A program made the translations under genes and the position numbers. The notes beneath the pieces were generated by a model, which ran no database searches, was not told the origin of the DNA, and saw only the letters and a program-made list of their open reading frames with translations. A stretch of DNA of 64,000 nt, taken from positions 1-64,000 of the forward strand of contig NZ_JABJVY010000001.1 of NCBI RefSeq assembly GCF_040750475.1. The letters are read 5' to 3'. How positions within the stretch are numbered: position 1 is the first letter of the stretch; every line of letters starts with the position of its first letter. This DNA is from Amorphus sp040750475 (GTDB lineage Bacteria > Pseudomonadota > Alphaproteobacteria > Rhizobiales > Amorphaceae). This document shows positions 51,164 to 60,333 of the stretch, piece after piece.

Positions 51164-52252
51164 TCAGCGGGTCGCGGAGTGGGTGAAGGCGACCTGCAAC
51201 GCCTGCATCAGGCGGTCGAGCAGGAAGCCGATGATGCCGATCGTCAAAACGGCGACCATGATGCGCGCCAGCGAGTCGGAGGAGCCGTTCTGGAACTCGT
51301 CCCAGACGAATTTCCCGAGCCCGGGGTTCTGGGCGAGCATCTCGGCTGCGATCAGCACCATCCAGCCAACGCCAAGCGACAGGCGCAGCCCGGTAAAGAT
51401 CAGCGGCAGCGCCGACGGCAGCACCAGCTTGGTGAGCTTCTTGGTCGGCGAGAGGTTGAGGACCCGGCTGACATTGAGAAGGTCCTTGTCGATCGAGGAC
51501 ACCCCGAGCGCGGTGTTGATCAAGGTCGGCCACAGCGAGCACAGCGTCACCGTGATCGCCGAGACGACGAGCGATTTCGGCAAGGCATCGACCGCATTCA
51601 CGTAGAGTGCGGAAACAACCATCGTCACGATCGGCAGCCAGGCGAGCGGCGAGACCGGCTTGAACACCTGGATCAGCGGGTTCACCGCGCCGTTCACGGT
51701 CGGCCAGAGGCCGCAGGCGATCCCGAGCGGCACGGCGATGAGGGTTGCGATAACGAATCCGATCGCGACGGTCTTCAAGCTGGTCAGGATCTGATCGAAG
51801 TAGGTCGGCCGGCCGGTATAGTCCCGCCATTTCACGCGGTCGCCGTAGCCGGCCTCGACCAGCTTGGCATTGCGCGCTTCCTGCCGGTCGTAGAAGGCTT
51901 GGGCTTCCTGGCGTTCGGCGACGTGTTCGCCGTAAAGCGCCTCGGCTTGATGCCACACCTGAACCGGTCCGGGGATGGCGCCGAGCGAGGTTTTGACCTG
52001 CGGCGCAAGCACGGCCCAGGCGGCGAGAAAGGCAAGAATACCGATCAGCGGGACCAGGATCTGGCTTCCGACCGCTTTGAACTGGCTCGGCGAATGGTCG
52101 CCGGCACCGATCCTCACCAGCGGCACCAGCCATCCGAACCCGAAATTGGACATCGGCCTGGACAGGCGATCGACGGCGGCCAGGCGGGCGTCGCGTCGTT
52201 GGCTCGACCGCGCTTTCGAGGCGCTATCGACAAAATCGTCGGCGGTGGTCAT
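51164..52252 (-). CDS. nrtB: Nitrate ABC transporter permease
   Basis: A 362-residue inner-membrane permease of the NrtB family. A long N-terminal cytoplasmic and periplasmic extension precedes the core six-helix domain (from about residue 160), whose ATPase-contact loop is near the SRVLNLSPTKKL segment. It follows nrtA by 63 bases and is 12 bases before the fused ATPase gene. A homodimer is expected to form the channel for nitrate and perhaps nitrite. Confidence 0.9.
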   Translation of the reverse strand: MTTADDFVDSASKARSSQRRDARLAAVDRLSRPMSNFGFGWLVPLVRIGAGDHSPSQFKAVGSQILVPLIGILAFLAAWAVLAPQVKTSLGAIPGPVQVWHQAEALYGEHVAERQEAQAFYDRQEARNAKLVEAGYGDRVKWRDYTGRPTYFDQILTSLKTVAIGFVIATLIAVPLGIACGLWPTVNGAVNPLIQVFKPVSPLAWLPIVTMVVSALYVNAVDALPKSLVVSAITVTLCSLWPTLINTALGVSSIDKDLLNVSRVLNLSPTKKLTKLVLPSALPLIFTGLRLSLGVGWMVLIAAEMLAQNPGLGKFVWDEFQNGSSDSLARIMVAVLTIGIIGFLLDRLMQALQVAFTHSATR

Positions 52253-52315
52253 GGCGTCTGGATCTCGATGGCTGGAACGTGCGCGAAGACGGGCGGCGGC
52301 GGGTTCGGTGGTCGT

Positions 52316-53719
52316 TCAGCCCCCAACCACCTCGGTGCCCTTGATCTTCTCGGAGCCCTTCAGGCCGATCGACAGCGACTCGATGTAGGCGTTGGGCTTG
52401 CGGCCGTCGTAGACGACGCCGTCCAAGAAGGCGTCGGTGGGCTCGCGGTAGCCGTCGGTTTCCCAGGGGAAGTCCGCCTCGTCGGCAAGCCCTTCTTCGA
52501 CCAGCATGCGCGCGGCCTTCAGATAGATGTCCGGCCGATAGACCTTCTTAGCGGTCTCGTCGTACCAGCTATCGGGCTTTGCTTCGGGGATCTGGCCCCA
52601 GCGCCGCATCTGCGTCAGGTACCAGATGGCGTCGGAATAGAAGGGATAGGTCGCGTTGTAGCGAAAGAAGACGTTGAAGTCCGGAACCTGGCGCTTGTCG
52701 CCCTTCTCGTATTCGAAGGTGCCGGTCATGGAATTTGCGATGACTTCGGCGTCGGCACCGACATATTCCGGCTTCGACAGGATCTCGACGGCTTCCTCGC
52801 GGTTGGCGTTGTCGTTCTCGTCAAGCCAGATTGCCGCCCGGATCAGCGCCTTGGTGATCGCAAGCGTCGTGTTCGGGTATTTCTCCGCGAACTCGGCGGT
52901 GATGCCGAAGACCTTCTCCGGATTGTTTTTCCAGATCTCGTAGTCGGTGATCACCGGCACGCCGATTTCCATGAACACGGCTTGCTGATTCCATGGCTCG
53001 CCCACGCAGTAGCCGTAGATCGTGCCCGCTTCGAGGGTGGACGGCATCTGCGGCGGCGGCGTCACGGACAGCAGCGCGTCGCCTTGAATCTGGCCGGTGG
53101 TATCGTTTTCGCCGTAGTAACCCGGATGGATCCCTCCGGCCGCCAGCCAGTAGCGCAACTCGTAGTTATGGGTGGAGACGGGAAAGACCATGCCCATGTT
53201 GAAGGGCTTGCCCTGCTGCTTGAACTCTTCGACCACGGGCTTGAGCGCCGAGGCGGAGATCGGATGCTGGGGCTTGCCGTCTTCGTTGGTCGGGATGTTC
53301 GGCTTCATCTTCTCCCAGACCTCATTGGAGACGGTGATGCCGTTGCCGTTCAAATCCATGGAGAACGGCGTGATGATGTGGGCCTCGGTGCCGTAGCCGA
53401 TGGTCGCCGCCAGCGGCTGGCCGGCGAGCATGTGGGCGCCGTCGAGCTCGCCGGTGATCACCCGGTCGAGCAGCACCTTCCAGTTCGCCTGAGGTTCCAG
53501 CGTGACGTAGAGCCCCTCATCCTCGAAGAAGTGCTTTTCGTAGGCGATGGCGAGCGGCGCCATGTCGGTGAGCTTGATGAAGCCGAAGGTCAGCTCGTCC
53601 TTTTCCGGAAACAGCATCTCCGCGGAGGCGGTGGTGGCCTCCCCGACCCCGAACGTCGCCAGCATGGCTCCCAACGCGAGGCTTTTGAGCGCCGTGCGCC
53701 TGTCGAACGTCCCTATCAT
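52316..53719 (-). CDS. nrtA: Nitrate-binding protein NrtA
   Basis: A 467-residue binding protein of the NrtA/CmpA family. The N-terminus has a twin-arginine-like signal (DRRTALKSLALG, then a hydrophobic stretch ending near ASAE), so export in folded form is likely. Typical regions are LAIAYEKHFF, HMLAGQPLAATIGYG, YELRYWLAAGGIHPG and VGEPWN. The start at 53719 follows GGGAG; a longer frame to 53761 lies over the leader. It is the first gene of the operon and is preceded by a leader with terminator. Confidence 0.93.
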   Translation of the reverse strand: MIGTFDRRTALKSLALGAMLATFGVGEATTASAEMLFPEKDELTFGFIKLTDMAPLAIAYEKHFFEDEGLYVTLEPQANWKVLLDRVITGELDGAHMLAGQPLAATIGYGTEAHIITPFSMDLNGNGITVSNEVWEKMKPNIPTNEDGKPQHPISASALKPVVEEFKQQGKPFNMGMVFPVSTHNYELRYWLAAGGIHPGYYGENDTTGQIQGDALLSVTPPPQMPSTLEAGTIYGYCVGEPWNQQAVFMEIGVPVITDYEIWKNNPEKVFGITAEFAEKYPNTTLAITKALIRAAIWLDENDNANREEAVEILSKPEYVGADAEVIANSMTGTFEYEKGDKRQVPDFNVFFRYNATYPFYSDAIWYLTQMRRWGQIPEAKPDSWYDETAKKVYRPDIYLKAARMLVEEGLADEADFPWETDGYREPTDAFLDGVVYDGRKPNAYIESLSIGLKGSEKIKGTEVVGG

Positions 53720-53764
53720 TATCTCCCACTCCGGTTCTTGGTCGCGAGCAAAGCCGCGCAAACG

Positions 53765-53821
53765 AAAAAAGCCGTCGGATCAGCGCGTCCTCCTCCGGCG
53801 AGGGGGACGATGATCGACGGC
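53765..53821 (-). terminator. Leader terminator upstream of nrtA
   Basis: On the minus strand GCCGTCG (53821-53815) pairs with CGACGGC (53777-53771), with further pairing inside (ATCA with TGAT, CGTCC with GGACG), and six T follow (53770-53765). It lies about 45 bases before the nrtA start, so it would stop transcription of the nitrate operon unless antitermination occurs. NasT, encoded at 55518-56105, is the expected antiterminator. Confidence 0.75.
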
Positions 53822-53830
53822 GTCGCCTGG

Positions 53831-53853
53831 GGCGCCCCGACAGTGGGTGCGCC
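53831..53853 (-). promoter_or_regulatory. Hexaloop hairpin, candidate NasT (ANTAR) target
   Basis: The leader RNA can form GGCGC and CCC arms (one bulged A) around a six-base loop ACUGUC. ANTAR proteins bind hairpins with a hexaloop that has A at position 1 and G at position 4, which this loop has. It is nine bases ahead of the terminator stem. The usual second hairpin upstream is not convincing; the best candidate is a three-pair stem with loop AACGGC around 53878. Confidence 0.5.
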
Positions 53854-53875
53854 AAATATGTTCGGGGTCTCTCGG

Positions 53876-53976
53876 GCCGTTCCGCGTTTCACGGACGCGC
53901 AGAACAGCTCCAAGTCATTGTCTCGGCGCGTTTCCCAACGGCGAACCGGGTCCCGCTTCGCCGGAAAACGCTCTAG
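53876..53976. repeat. Dispersed intergenic repeat, diverged copy
   Basis: A more diverged member: GTTCCGCGTTTCACGGA at its start, CGCGTTTCCCAACGGCGAAC in the middle and GCTCTAG at its end (53970-53976). It lies just upstream of the nrtA leader hairpins, so it is either part of the leader RNA or between promoter and leader. The remaining sequence to 54234 shows no gene and no promoter that I can defend. Confidence 0.55.
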
Positions 53977-54234
53977 CCAGCTCGGTCAGCCATCGTTGGC
54001 ACAAACCCATGCCGGCTCGACCATCTCAAATTTCTCTCAGACTTCTGATCCGGGAAACTGATGTTCGAGTAATTTAAGGTTACGGGCGGGCCTCCGCTCT
54101 TCGCAAGCCCAACTATTGTGCATGTGCGATGAGACTTGCGGCAGCGCGGGAGATCGAGCAAGTCCCAGGATTAAGGGGCAGCCGGCTTTCCATCCGGGAT
54201 TTGCGGGGAAAGGGGGTTAGGCCGTGGTGACGAT

Positions 54235-55521
54235 TTAGAACTCGACGCCGAGGGACTTGAGATAACCTTCCACATCGTCGGGATCGAACAGCCGTCCGTC
54301 GAAGAACCCGTCGGGGCCGAGCACCATCCGCCCGCTTTTGGAGGCAACCGGCGTCGCCGCTTTCAAGGCACCTTCGACCTTTGCGCTGGCATTGGGCAGG
54401 TCGGCATCCGTCGACTGCAGCGCGGCACGATAGAGATCCGGCCGGTAGACCTCCCGTACCCTGGCGAGATCCTCCGCCCGATAGGGAACCTGGCCCCACC
54501 GCACCATCTGCGAATAGAACCACAGGGCGTGGCTCTGCCATGGGAAGTTCGCCGCATGGGCGTGCAGGACCAGGAAATCGGCAATCGCTTTCGGGGCGAG
54601 GCCCTTGCGCCGGGTGATTTGCCCGCTCAACGCCGCCAGCATGACCTCAGGCCGGCCGCCGACATAGGCGGGGCGGCTCAACAGCTCCGCCAGCTCGCCG
54701 TGATGGTCGGGCTCCGAAGCCCAGGTCGCCGCACGGTGCAGCGCGCGGATCAGCGCCTTCAGGCGTTCGGGATGCTCCTTGGCGAATTGCCTGCGCAGCC
54801 CGAGCACCTTGTCGGGCCCCTGACGCCAAAGCGCGGACTTGGTGGCCACAATGACGCCAACGCCCTCATCGACCGCCGTCGAGTTCCACGGCTCCCCGAC
54901 GCAGAAGCCGTCCACCTGGCCATCGGCGAGCGCATCGACCATGAACGGCGGTGGCAGAACGACCAGCCGGACATCGGCATCGGGATCGATCCCCGCCGAG
55001 GCAAGCCAATAGCGAAGCTCGTAGTTGTGGCCGGAAAACGGGTAGACGGTGGCCAATGTCAGCGGCGGTGCGCCTTCGGTCCTGCGCAGTGCGACCAGGC
55101 GGGCGAGATGACCGACCATCGTTGCGGGATCGTCGTCGATCCGCGCGCCTTCGGCTTCGAGCGCGGACCAAATCCGCTCCGACAAGGTTATGGCGTTTCC
55201 GCCGAGCCCGAGCGAAAACGGCGCCACCATCGGTACCTGAAGGTGCCCGCCGGCCCCGAGCGTCGAAGCGATCGGCAGCGGCGCGAGCATGTGGGCCGCA
55301 TCGAAGTGGCCTAGCATCGCCCGGTCGCGGATATTGGCCCAAGAGGTCTCGCGGACCAGGGAGAGGCGCAGGCCTTCGTCCTCGGCGAACCCTTTTTCGG
55401 CGGCGGCAACGACGAGCGCGCAGTCGACGAGCGGGATGAAACCGATCGTAACGGTCCGGCTATCGTCGTTCGAAGAACCGCCCTGTCGGTCCGCGTGATC
55501 GTCTGGGCCCATCATCGTCAC
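54235..55521 (-). CDS. nasS: Nitrate-sensing regulator NasS (NrtA-like, cytoplasmic)
   Basis: A 428-residue protein of the NrtA/CmpA family without any signal peptide, which fits NasS, the cytoplasmic nitrate/nitrite sensor that holds NasT inactive until ligand binds. Regions like those of NrtA are present (SWANIRDRAMLGHFDAAHML, GHNYELRYWLASAGIDPD, CVGEPWNS). Its start overlaps the stop of nasT in ATGA. It shares the ligand-binding fold with NrtA at 52316-53719 but is clearly diverged from it. Confidence 0.88.
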   Translation of the reverse strand: MTMMGPDDHADRQGGSSNDDSRTVTIGFIPLVDCALVVAAAEKGFAEDEGLRLSLVRETSWANIRDRAMLGHFDAAHMLAPLPIASTLGAGGHLQVPMVAPFSLGLGGNAITLSERIWSALEAEGARIDDDPATMVGHLARLVALRRTEGAPPLTLATVYPFSGHNYELRYWLASAGIDPDADVRLVVLPPPFMVDALADGQVDGFCVGEPWNSTAVDEGVGVIVATKSALWRQGPDKVLGLRRQFAKEHPERLKALIRALHRAATWASEPDHHGELAELLSRPAYVGGRPEVMLAALSGQITRRKGLAPKAIADFLVLHAHAANFPWQSHALWFYSQMVRWGQVPYRAEDLARVREVYRPDLYRAALQSTDADLPNASAKVEGALKAATPVASKSGRMVLGPDGFFDGRLFDPDDVEGYLKSLGVEF

Positions 55522-56105
55522 CCCAAAAGCTTCGACGCGGTGACGAGGCCCTGGGCGATATCGGCGACCCGACGGCTTTCGTTCATCGCGGTCTTGCGCA
55601 GGAGTGCATAGGCCTCTTCTTCCCCGATCCCCCGTGTCTTCATCAAGATTCCCTTCGCCTTGTCGATGACCTTCCTGTCCTCCAGCGCCTGCTTGGTCCG
55701 GTCGAGTTCCTCGCGGAGCCGGTTGAAGGCGTTGAAGCGGCTGATCGCCATGTCGAGGATGGGTTTGACCCGCTCCTTGCGCAGACCGTCGACGACATAG
55801 GCCGAAACGCCCGCATCGATCGCCGCCTCGATCGAGGCAGCATCGGAGCGGTCGACGAACATGGCAACGGGACGACGAACCGTCCGGGAAACCTGGAACA
55901 TCTGCTCCAGGACGTCACGGTTGGGATTTTCCAGGTCAATGAAGACGACGTCCGGATCCGCTTCGACGATCTGGCGCAAGAGCCCGCGCATCTCGGTGAT
56001 GACGGTGACGTCGGCGTGGCCGGCCTCGCGCAGCCCGTCCTCGATGATCGAGGCGCGAACGGCATTGTCGTCGATCACCAGGACTCGGAAGGATGCATCG
56101 GCCAT
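55518..56105 (-). CDS. nasT: ANTAR-domain antiterminator NasT
   Basis: A 195-residue response-regulator-like protein. The receiver domain (VLVIDDNAVRASII, then IDLENPNRD with the Asp region) is followed by a coiled-coil segment and an ANTAR domain with the conserved ALEDRKVIDKAKGILM and AYALLRKTAM. It binds leader RNA and prevents termination when NasS releases it in the presence of nitrate. The ATG at 56105 begins just ahead of the receiver domain; the frame to 56147 adds a basic leader. The nrtA leader is the expected target. Confidence 0.92.
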   Translation of the reverse strand: MADASFRVLVIDDNAVRASIIEDGLREAGHADVTVITEMRGLLRQIVEADPDVVFIDLENPNRDVLEQMFQVSRTVRRPVAMFVDRSDAASIEAAIDAGVSAYVVDGLRKERVKPILDMAISRFNAFNRLREELDRTKQALEDRKVIDKAKGILMKTRGIGEEEAYALLRKTAMNESRRVADIAQGLVTASKLLG

Positions 56106-56199
56106 GCGGCAATCTCGCCTATGCGTGCGACGAGTGCAATGCAACATAGCGCCATGTGGACGACCGCGAGAGGCCTAAAACGACGCGGCAACACGCGTT

Positions 56200-58047
56200 T
56201 TAGCTGTCAACCTTCAAGGCGGCGATGAAGGCCTCCTGCGGGATCTCCACCTTGCCGAACTGGCGCATGCGCTTCTTGCCTTCCTTCTGCTTTTCCAGAA
56301 GCTTGCGCTTGCGGGTGGCGTCGCCGCCATAGCACTTGGCCGTCACGTCTTTGCGGAGCGCGCGGATCGTCTCGCGCGCGATCACCCGCCCGCCGATCGC
56401 CGCCTGCACCGGGATCTGGAACATATGTTGCGGGATCAGCTCTTTCAGCTTCTCGCACATCGCGCGGCCGCGCCGTTCCGCCTGGGAGCGGTGGACCAGC
56501 ATGGAGAGCGCGTCGACCGGCTCGGCGTTGACCATGATCTGCATTTTCACCAGATCGCCGGGCTGATAGCCGGTGACATGATAGTCGAACGAGGCATAGC
56601 CCTTGGAGACCGATTTCAGCCGGTCATAGAAGTCGAACACCACCTCGTTGAGCGGCAGGTCGTAGGTCGCCATGGCGCGCGAGCCGACATAGTTGAGATC
56701 GACCTGGATGCCGCGCCGTTCCTGGCAGAGCTTCAGGATATTGCCGAGATACTCGTCCGGGGTCAGGATCGTCGCGCGGATCCAGGGCTCGTGGATCTCG
56801 GCGATCTTGACCGGATCGGGCATATCGGCCGGATTGTGCAGCTCCAGCTCGGTGCCATCGGTCAGCTCGAGCTTGTAGACCACCGAGGGTGCGGTCGCGA
56901 TCAAGTCGAGATTGAACTCGCGGGCCAACCGTTCCTGGATGATCTCCAGATGCAGAAGGCCGAGGAAGCCGCAGCGGAAGCCGAAGCCGAGCGCCGCGGA
57001 TGTCTCCATCTCGTAGGAGAAGCTGGCATCGTTGAGGCGCAGCTTGCCCATGGCGGCGCGCAGATCCTCGAAGTCGGCGGCGTCGATCGGGAACAAACCG
57101 CAGAATACGACGGGGATCGACGGGCGGAAACCGGCCAGCGGCTGGGCGGCGGGCTTGGCCGCGTCGGTAATGGTGTCGCCGACCTGGGTGTCCGCGACCT
57201 CCTTGATCGCGGCCATCACGAAGCCGATCTCGCCAGGGCCGAGAGCGTCGACCTCCAGCATCTTCGGCGTGAACACGCCGACCTTGTCGACGTCGTAGAC
57301 GGCGCCGGTGCGCATCATCTTGATGCGCTGGCCCTTCTTCAAATAGCCGTCGATGACGCGCACCAGCACGACGACGCCGAGATAGGTATCGTACCAGGAA
57401 TCGACGAGCATCGCCTTCAACGGCGCCTTTGCCTCGCCGGTGGGCGGCGGCAGCCGCGTGACGATCGCTTCCAGCACATTCTCGATACCGAGGCCAGTCT
57501 TCGCCGAGATCTCGACCGCCTCGGAAGCGTCAAGGCCGATCACGTCCTCGATCTGGGCCTTGATGCGCTCCGGCTCGGCAGCCGGAAGATCGATCTTGTT
57601 GAGGACGGGGACGATCTCGTGGTCGTTGTCGATCGCCTGGTAGACGTTGGCGAGCGTCTGGGCTTCCACGCCCTGGCTGGCGTCCACCACCAGGAGCGAG
57701 CCCTCGCAGGCGGCGAGCGATCGGTTCACCTCGTAGGCGAAGTCGACGTGGCCAGGCGTGTCGATCAGGTTCAGCTTGTAGGTCTTGCCGTCCTTCGCCT
57801 TGTAGACGAGGCGGACCGTCTGCGCCTTGATCGTGATGCCACGCTCGCGCTCGATGTCCATGTTGTCGAGGATCTGGTCCTTCATCTCCCGGTCGGTCAG
57901 GCTGCCGGTGGCTTGAATCAGCCGGTCGGCCAGCGTCGACTTGCCGTGGTCGATGTGGGCCACGATCGAAAAGTTTCGGATGTCCGCAATCGGCTCAGCG
58001 CCGACGGACGCCTGGCTCGCCTGGGTCGCAAGGGTGGATTCGCTCAT
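56200..58047 (-). CDS. lepA: Elongation factor 4 (LepA)
   Basis: A 615-residue translational GTPase. The motifs AHIDHGKSTL, DTPGHVDF and NKIDLP are present, and the C-terminal LepA-specific domain ends with KCYGGDATRKRKLLEKQKEG, the signature of the family. About 15 residues precede the conserved NFSIVAHIDHG, a short extension common in Alphaproteobacteria. It back-translocates or rescues stalled ribosomes. This is a housekeeping gene and marks the start of the core part of the chromosome. Confidence 0.97.
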   Translation of the reverse strand: MSESTLATQASQASVGAEPIADIRNFSIVAHIDHGKSTLADRLIQATGSLTDREMKDQILDNMDIERERGITIKAQTVRLVYKAKDGKTYKLNLIDTPGHVDFAYEVNRSLAACEGSLLVVDASQGVEAQTLANVYQAIDNDHEIVPVLNKIDLPAAEPERIKAQIEDVIGLDASEAVEISAKTGLGIENVLEAIVTRLPPPTGEAKAPLKAMLVDSWYDTYLGVVVLVRVIDGYLKKGQRIKMMRTGAVYDVDKVGVFTPKMLEVDALGPGEIGFVMAAIKEVADTQVGDTITDAAKPAAQPLAGFRPSIPVVFCGLFPIDAADFEDLRAAMGKLRLNDASFSYEMETSAALGFGFRCGFLGLLHLEIIQERLAREFNLDLIATAPSVVYKLELTDGTELELHNPADMPDPVKIAEIHEPWIRATILTPDEYLGNILKLCQERRGIQVDLNYVGSRAMATYDLPLNEVVFDFYDRLKSVSKGYASFDYHVTGYQPGDLVKMQIMVNAEPVDALSMLVHRSQAERRGRAMCEKLKELIPQHMFQIPVQAAIGGRVIARETIRALRKDVTAKCYGGDATRKRKLLEKQKEGKKRMRQFGKVEIPQEAFIAALKVDS

Positions 58048-58194
58048 GAAGCTTCAGATAGCATCGGGCCTGCGGTCCGGAAAGGTCCGCAATGGTCCTG
58101 GACAGGGTGATTTTTGCTCCGATTGTCGATCGCCCTTGCTGCGCTCGTCGGAACGTGCTCGAAACCCGTGTAGGCATTGGCTTCGGAGTGCGTG

Positions 58195-59016
58195 ATGCGC
58201 GCCTCGTTTTTCCTCCTCCTCGGGCTCCTGCTCGTGTTCCCCGGCGTGAGCGTTCAGGCCCAGTCCAGCGAGCCCGAGCGCGACGAACCGCTCACCGTGG
58301 AGCGGGTGGTCAACGCCTTCTCCGACGAGGAGCTGATTCACGGATTCGTCGCCACGGTGTTCGGCGCCGAGATCATGCGGCGCGACCAGGATCCGACCAC
58401 CTTCACCACCGTCAAGAAATTCTCCGGGCCGGTGAAGGTCTTTATCGTCAATCGCGCCGAGCGGGACTTTTCTCGCCAGGTGGTCGAGTTCGTCCGCATC
58501 CTGAATCAAACGGTGGCCGGGCTTTCCATCCGGGTGGTTTCCAAGGAAGACCAGGCGAACATGATCGTCTTCCTGATCGACCGGGCCTACTATCGCAAAA
58601 CCATCCGCGAAACCCTGCCCGATACGTTCGATACCAGCTTTCTGCGGTCCAACGACTGCTCGGCCGTAACGGGTGGCCGCGCCGGCAAGGGGCTCGAGCG
58701 CGCCTTCGTCTACATCGTTTCCAACGAGGGCCGGCGGAATTTCCGCCACTGCATGATCGAAGAAATCACCCAGAGCCTCGGCCCGGTAAACGACGATTCC
58801 TCGCTGCCGCATTCGATCTACAACGACAATTCGAAGGTTCAAGGCTTCGGCGTGTACGACTGGTTCATCCTGTCTATGCTGTACGATCGACGGGTAAAGA
58901 CCGGTATGACGCTGGACGAGGTGCTGCCCGTGCTGCCCGCCGCCATCCGCGATTCCCGCCAGCGGTTGAGATGGGTGCTGCGCACCCGCAAGCTGATCTC
59001 GCCCAACGCACGCTAG
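58195..59016 (+). CDS. DUF2927 domain-containing secreted protein
   Basis: A 273-residue protein with a signal peptide (hydrophobic segment ending near VQA-QS). The conserved block of DUF2927 contains FRHCMIEEITQSLGPVND with its His, Cys and paired Glu, which recalls metal-dependent peptidase sites, though no enzyme activity is established. The ATG at 58195 follows GGAG; a TTG six codons earlier is less likely. It is divergent from lepA. Found mainly in Alphaproteobacteria. Confidence 0.82.
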   Translation: MRASFFLLLGLLLVFPGVSVQAQSSEPERDEPLTVERVVNAFSDEELIHGFVATVFGAEIMRRDQDPTTFTTVKKFSGPVKVFIVNRAERDFSRQVVEFVRILNQTVAGLSIRVVSKEDQANMIVFLIDRAYYRKTIRETLPDTFDTSFLRSNDCSAVTGGRAGKGLERAFVYIVSNEGRRNFRHCMIEEITQSLGPVNDDSSLPHSIYNDNSKVQGFGVYDWFILSMLYDRRVKTGMTLDEVLPVLPAAIRDSRQRLRWVLRTRKLISPNAR

Positions 59017-59518
59017 GTCATGAACCTGGAATAGAGGCTGCGTTGGCAGCCAAAATCGGGCCTGAACAGAAGAACTACGCAAGAAAGTGCAGCCTGCTTT
59101 CGACGCCTGTTCAGTCCCGCCGGGACTTGCGGCGCATTGGTTCGTTTTTGTCCGTTTCCAAGTCGCGGACAGGTTGGCGGAAGGCAGCCCCTAAAAAATC
59201 GTGGAGCCGACGCAAATTGTGGCGGCGATCTGTTGCACGTTCACCGCATGTTGACTGAATTTGCGCTACGTCGCGCAGCATTGGGCTTCTGGTTGCGACA
59301 CTTTTCAGCCATAAAGACGCCTGATGCGGGCGACTCGGGGCTTTCGAGCGTCGCTGCCCGCTCCGAGAGCAGGATGCGGACAAGCGGTAACCGGTTTTCG
59401 TCGTCATCCCTGCTTAAGTTGGTTTGAATTGGTCACGTTTTTCGATTTCGGGTCGGTGTGGCGCGAAATCTTCGTGATCTGGGATACATTCGACAGGATG
59501 CGTGTGAGCGTCGTCACC
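59017..59518. other. Intergenic region without a recognisable gene
   Basis: The region after the DUF2927 gene contains a short GGCTGC-GTTG-GCAGCC hairpin at 59036-59051 without a T run, possibly a weak terminator. Frames across the rest lack ribosome sites. The last 60 bases presumably hold the promoter of the transpeptidase gene. Nothing else was seen. Confidence 0.4.
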
Positions 59519-60190
59519 ATGATCAAACGGAAATTCCTTCTTAGCCTTGCGCTCGGGCTGGTTATCGCCGGTCCGGCCGTTGCGTCCAGCTCGTTCCAGG
59601 GAACCGATCGCGGTGACTGGCTGCGCTACCTGAATGAGCAGGCGGATGCCCAGCGCGGCATGACCGCCGAAGAAATCCGCGAGCAGCGGCGCAACCAGAT
59701 GGCCGCCGTGCAGGCGGGCGGCGCAGCGGCCTCCTTCAAGCTCGATCCGAAATTCATGCCGACCGTGATCGACTATTCCGGTCCCTACGGGCCCGGCACG
59801 ATCGTGATCGATACCGAGGATCGCTATCTCTATCTCGTGGAAGCCGGCAACAAGGCCCGCCGCTATGGCGTCGGCGTTGGCCGTCCGGGCTTCGAATGGG
59901 CCGGGACCCATCGCGTGACGCGCAAGGCGGAATGGCCGGGCTGGACCCCGCCGCCGCAGATGCGCAAGCGCCAGCCGGATCTGCCGGCCTACATGGAAGG
60001 CGGGCCGGACAATCCGCTCGGCGCCCGCGCCATGTATCTGGGCTCGACCCTCTACCGCATTCACGGCTCCAACGCCCCTTGGACGATCGGCCATGCCGTG
60101 TCGTCGGGCTGCATCCGGATGCGCAACGAAGACGTGATCGACCTTTACGACCGCGTGCCGGTCGGATCCCGGGTCGTCGTCACGCGCTGA
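59519..60190 (+). CDS. L,D-transpeptidase (YkuD domain)
   Basis: A 223-residue exported enzyme that cross-links peptidoglycan through 3-3 bonds or attaches proteins to it. A signal peptide (MIKRKFLLSLALGLVIAGPAVAS) leads, and the YkuD domain begins near VIDTEDRYLYLVE. The catalytic motif is His of IHGSN followed by SSGCIRM with the active Cys. The start at 59519 is chosen for the signal peptide; an ATG at 59498 is possible. A strong terminator follows. Hyphomicrobiales encode many such enzymes. Confidence 0.92.
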   Translation: MIKRKFLLSLALGLVIAGPAVASSSFQGTDRGDWLRYLNEQADAQRGMTAEEIREQRRNQMAAVQAGGAAASFKLDPKFMPTVIDYSGPYGPGTIVIDTEDRYLYLVEAGNKARRYGVGVGRPGFEWAGTHRVTRKAEWPGWTPPPQMRKRQPDLPAYMEGGPDNPLGARAMYLGSTLYRIHGSNAPWTIGHAVSSGCIRMRNEDVIDLYDRVPVGSRVVVTR

Positions 60191-60240
60191 GCACGGACGG
60201 AACCGCGTTTCTACCGGAGTTCGAGCCGAACTAAAGTGAG

Positions 60241-60275
60241 AACGGGCCGGCGATTTGCCGGCCCGTTTGTCTTTT
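60241..60275 (+). terminator. Intrinsic terminator after the L,D-transpeptidase gene
   Basis: Perfect arms AACGGGCCGGC (60241-60251) and GCCGGCCCGTT (60257-60267) with a five-base loop are followed by TGTCTTTT. It ends the transpeptidase transcript. Confidence 0.9.
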
Positions 60276-60333
60276 GCGGGAGGCTCGTCGCGTCTCCGCA
60301 GGGAAAATCGATCCCACTTCGCCGCAGAGCGGC

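Noticed and set aside
51179..54061. A 960-residue open frame on the plus strand over nrtB and nrtA
   Set aside because: It lies opposite well-recognised nrtB and nrtA, has low-complexity His, Arg and Gly content and no family features; long antisense frames are common in GC-rich coding DNA.
59324..59518. Longer start for the L,D-transpeptidase
   Set aside because: The added 65 residues have no family support and would hide the signal peptide that begins at 59519.
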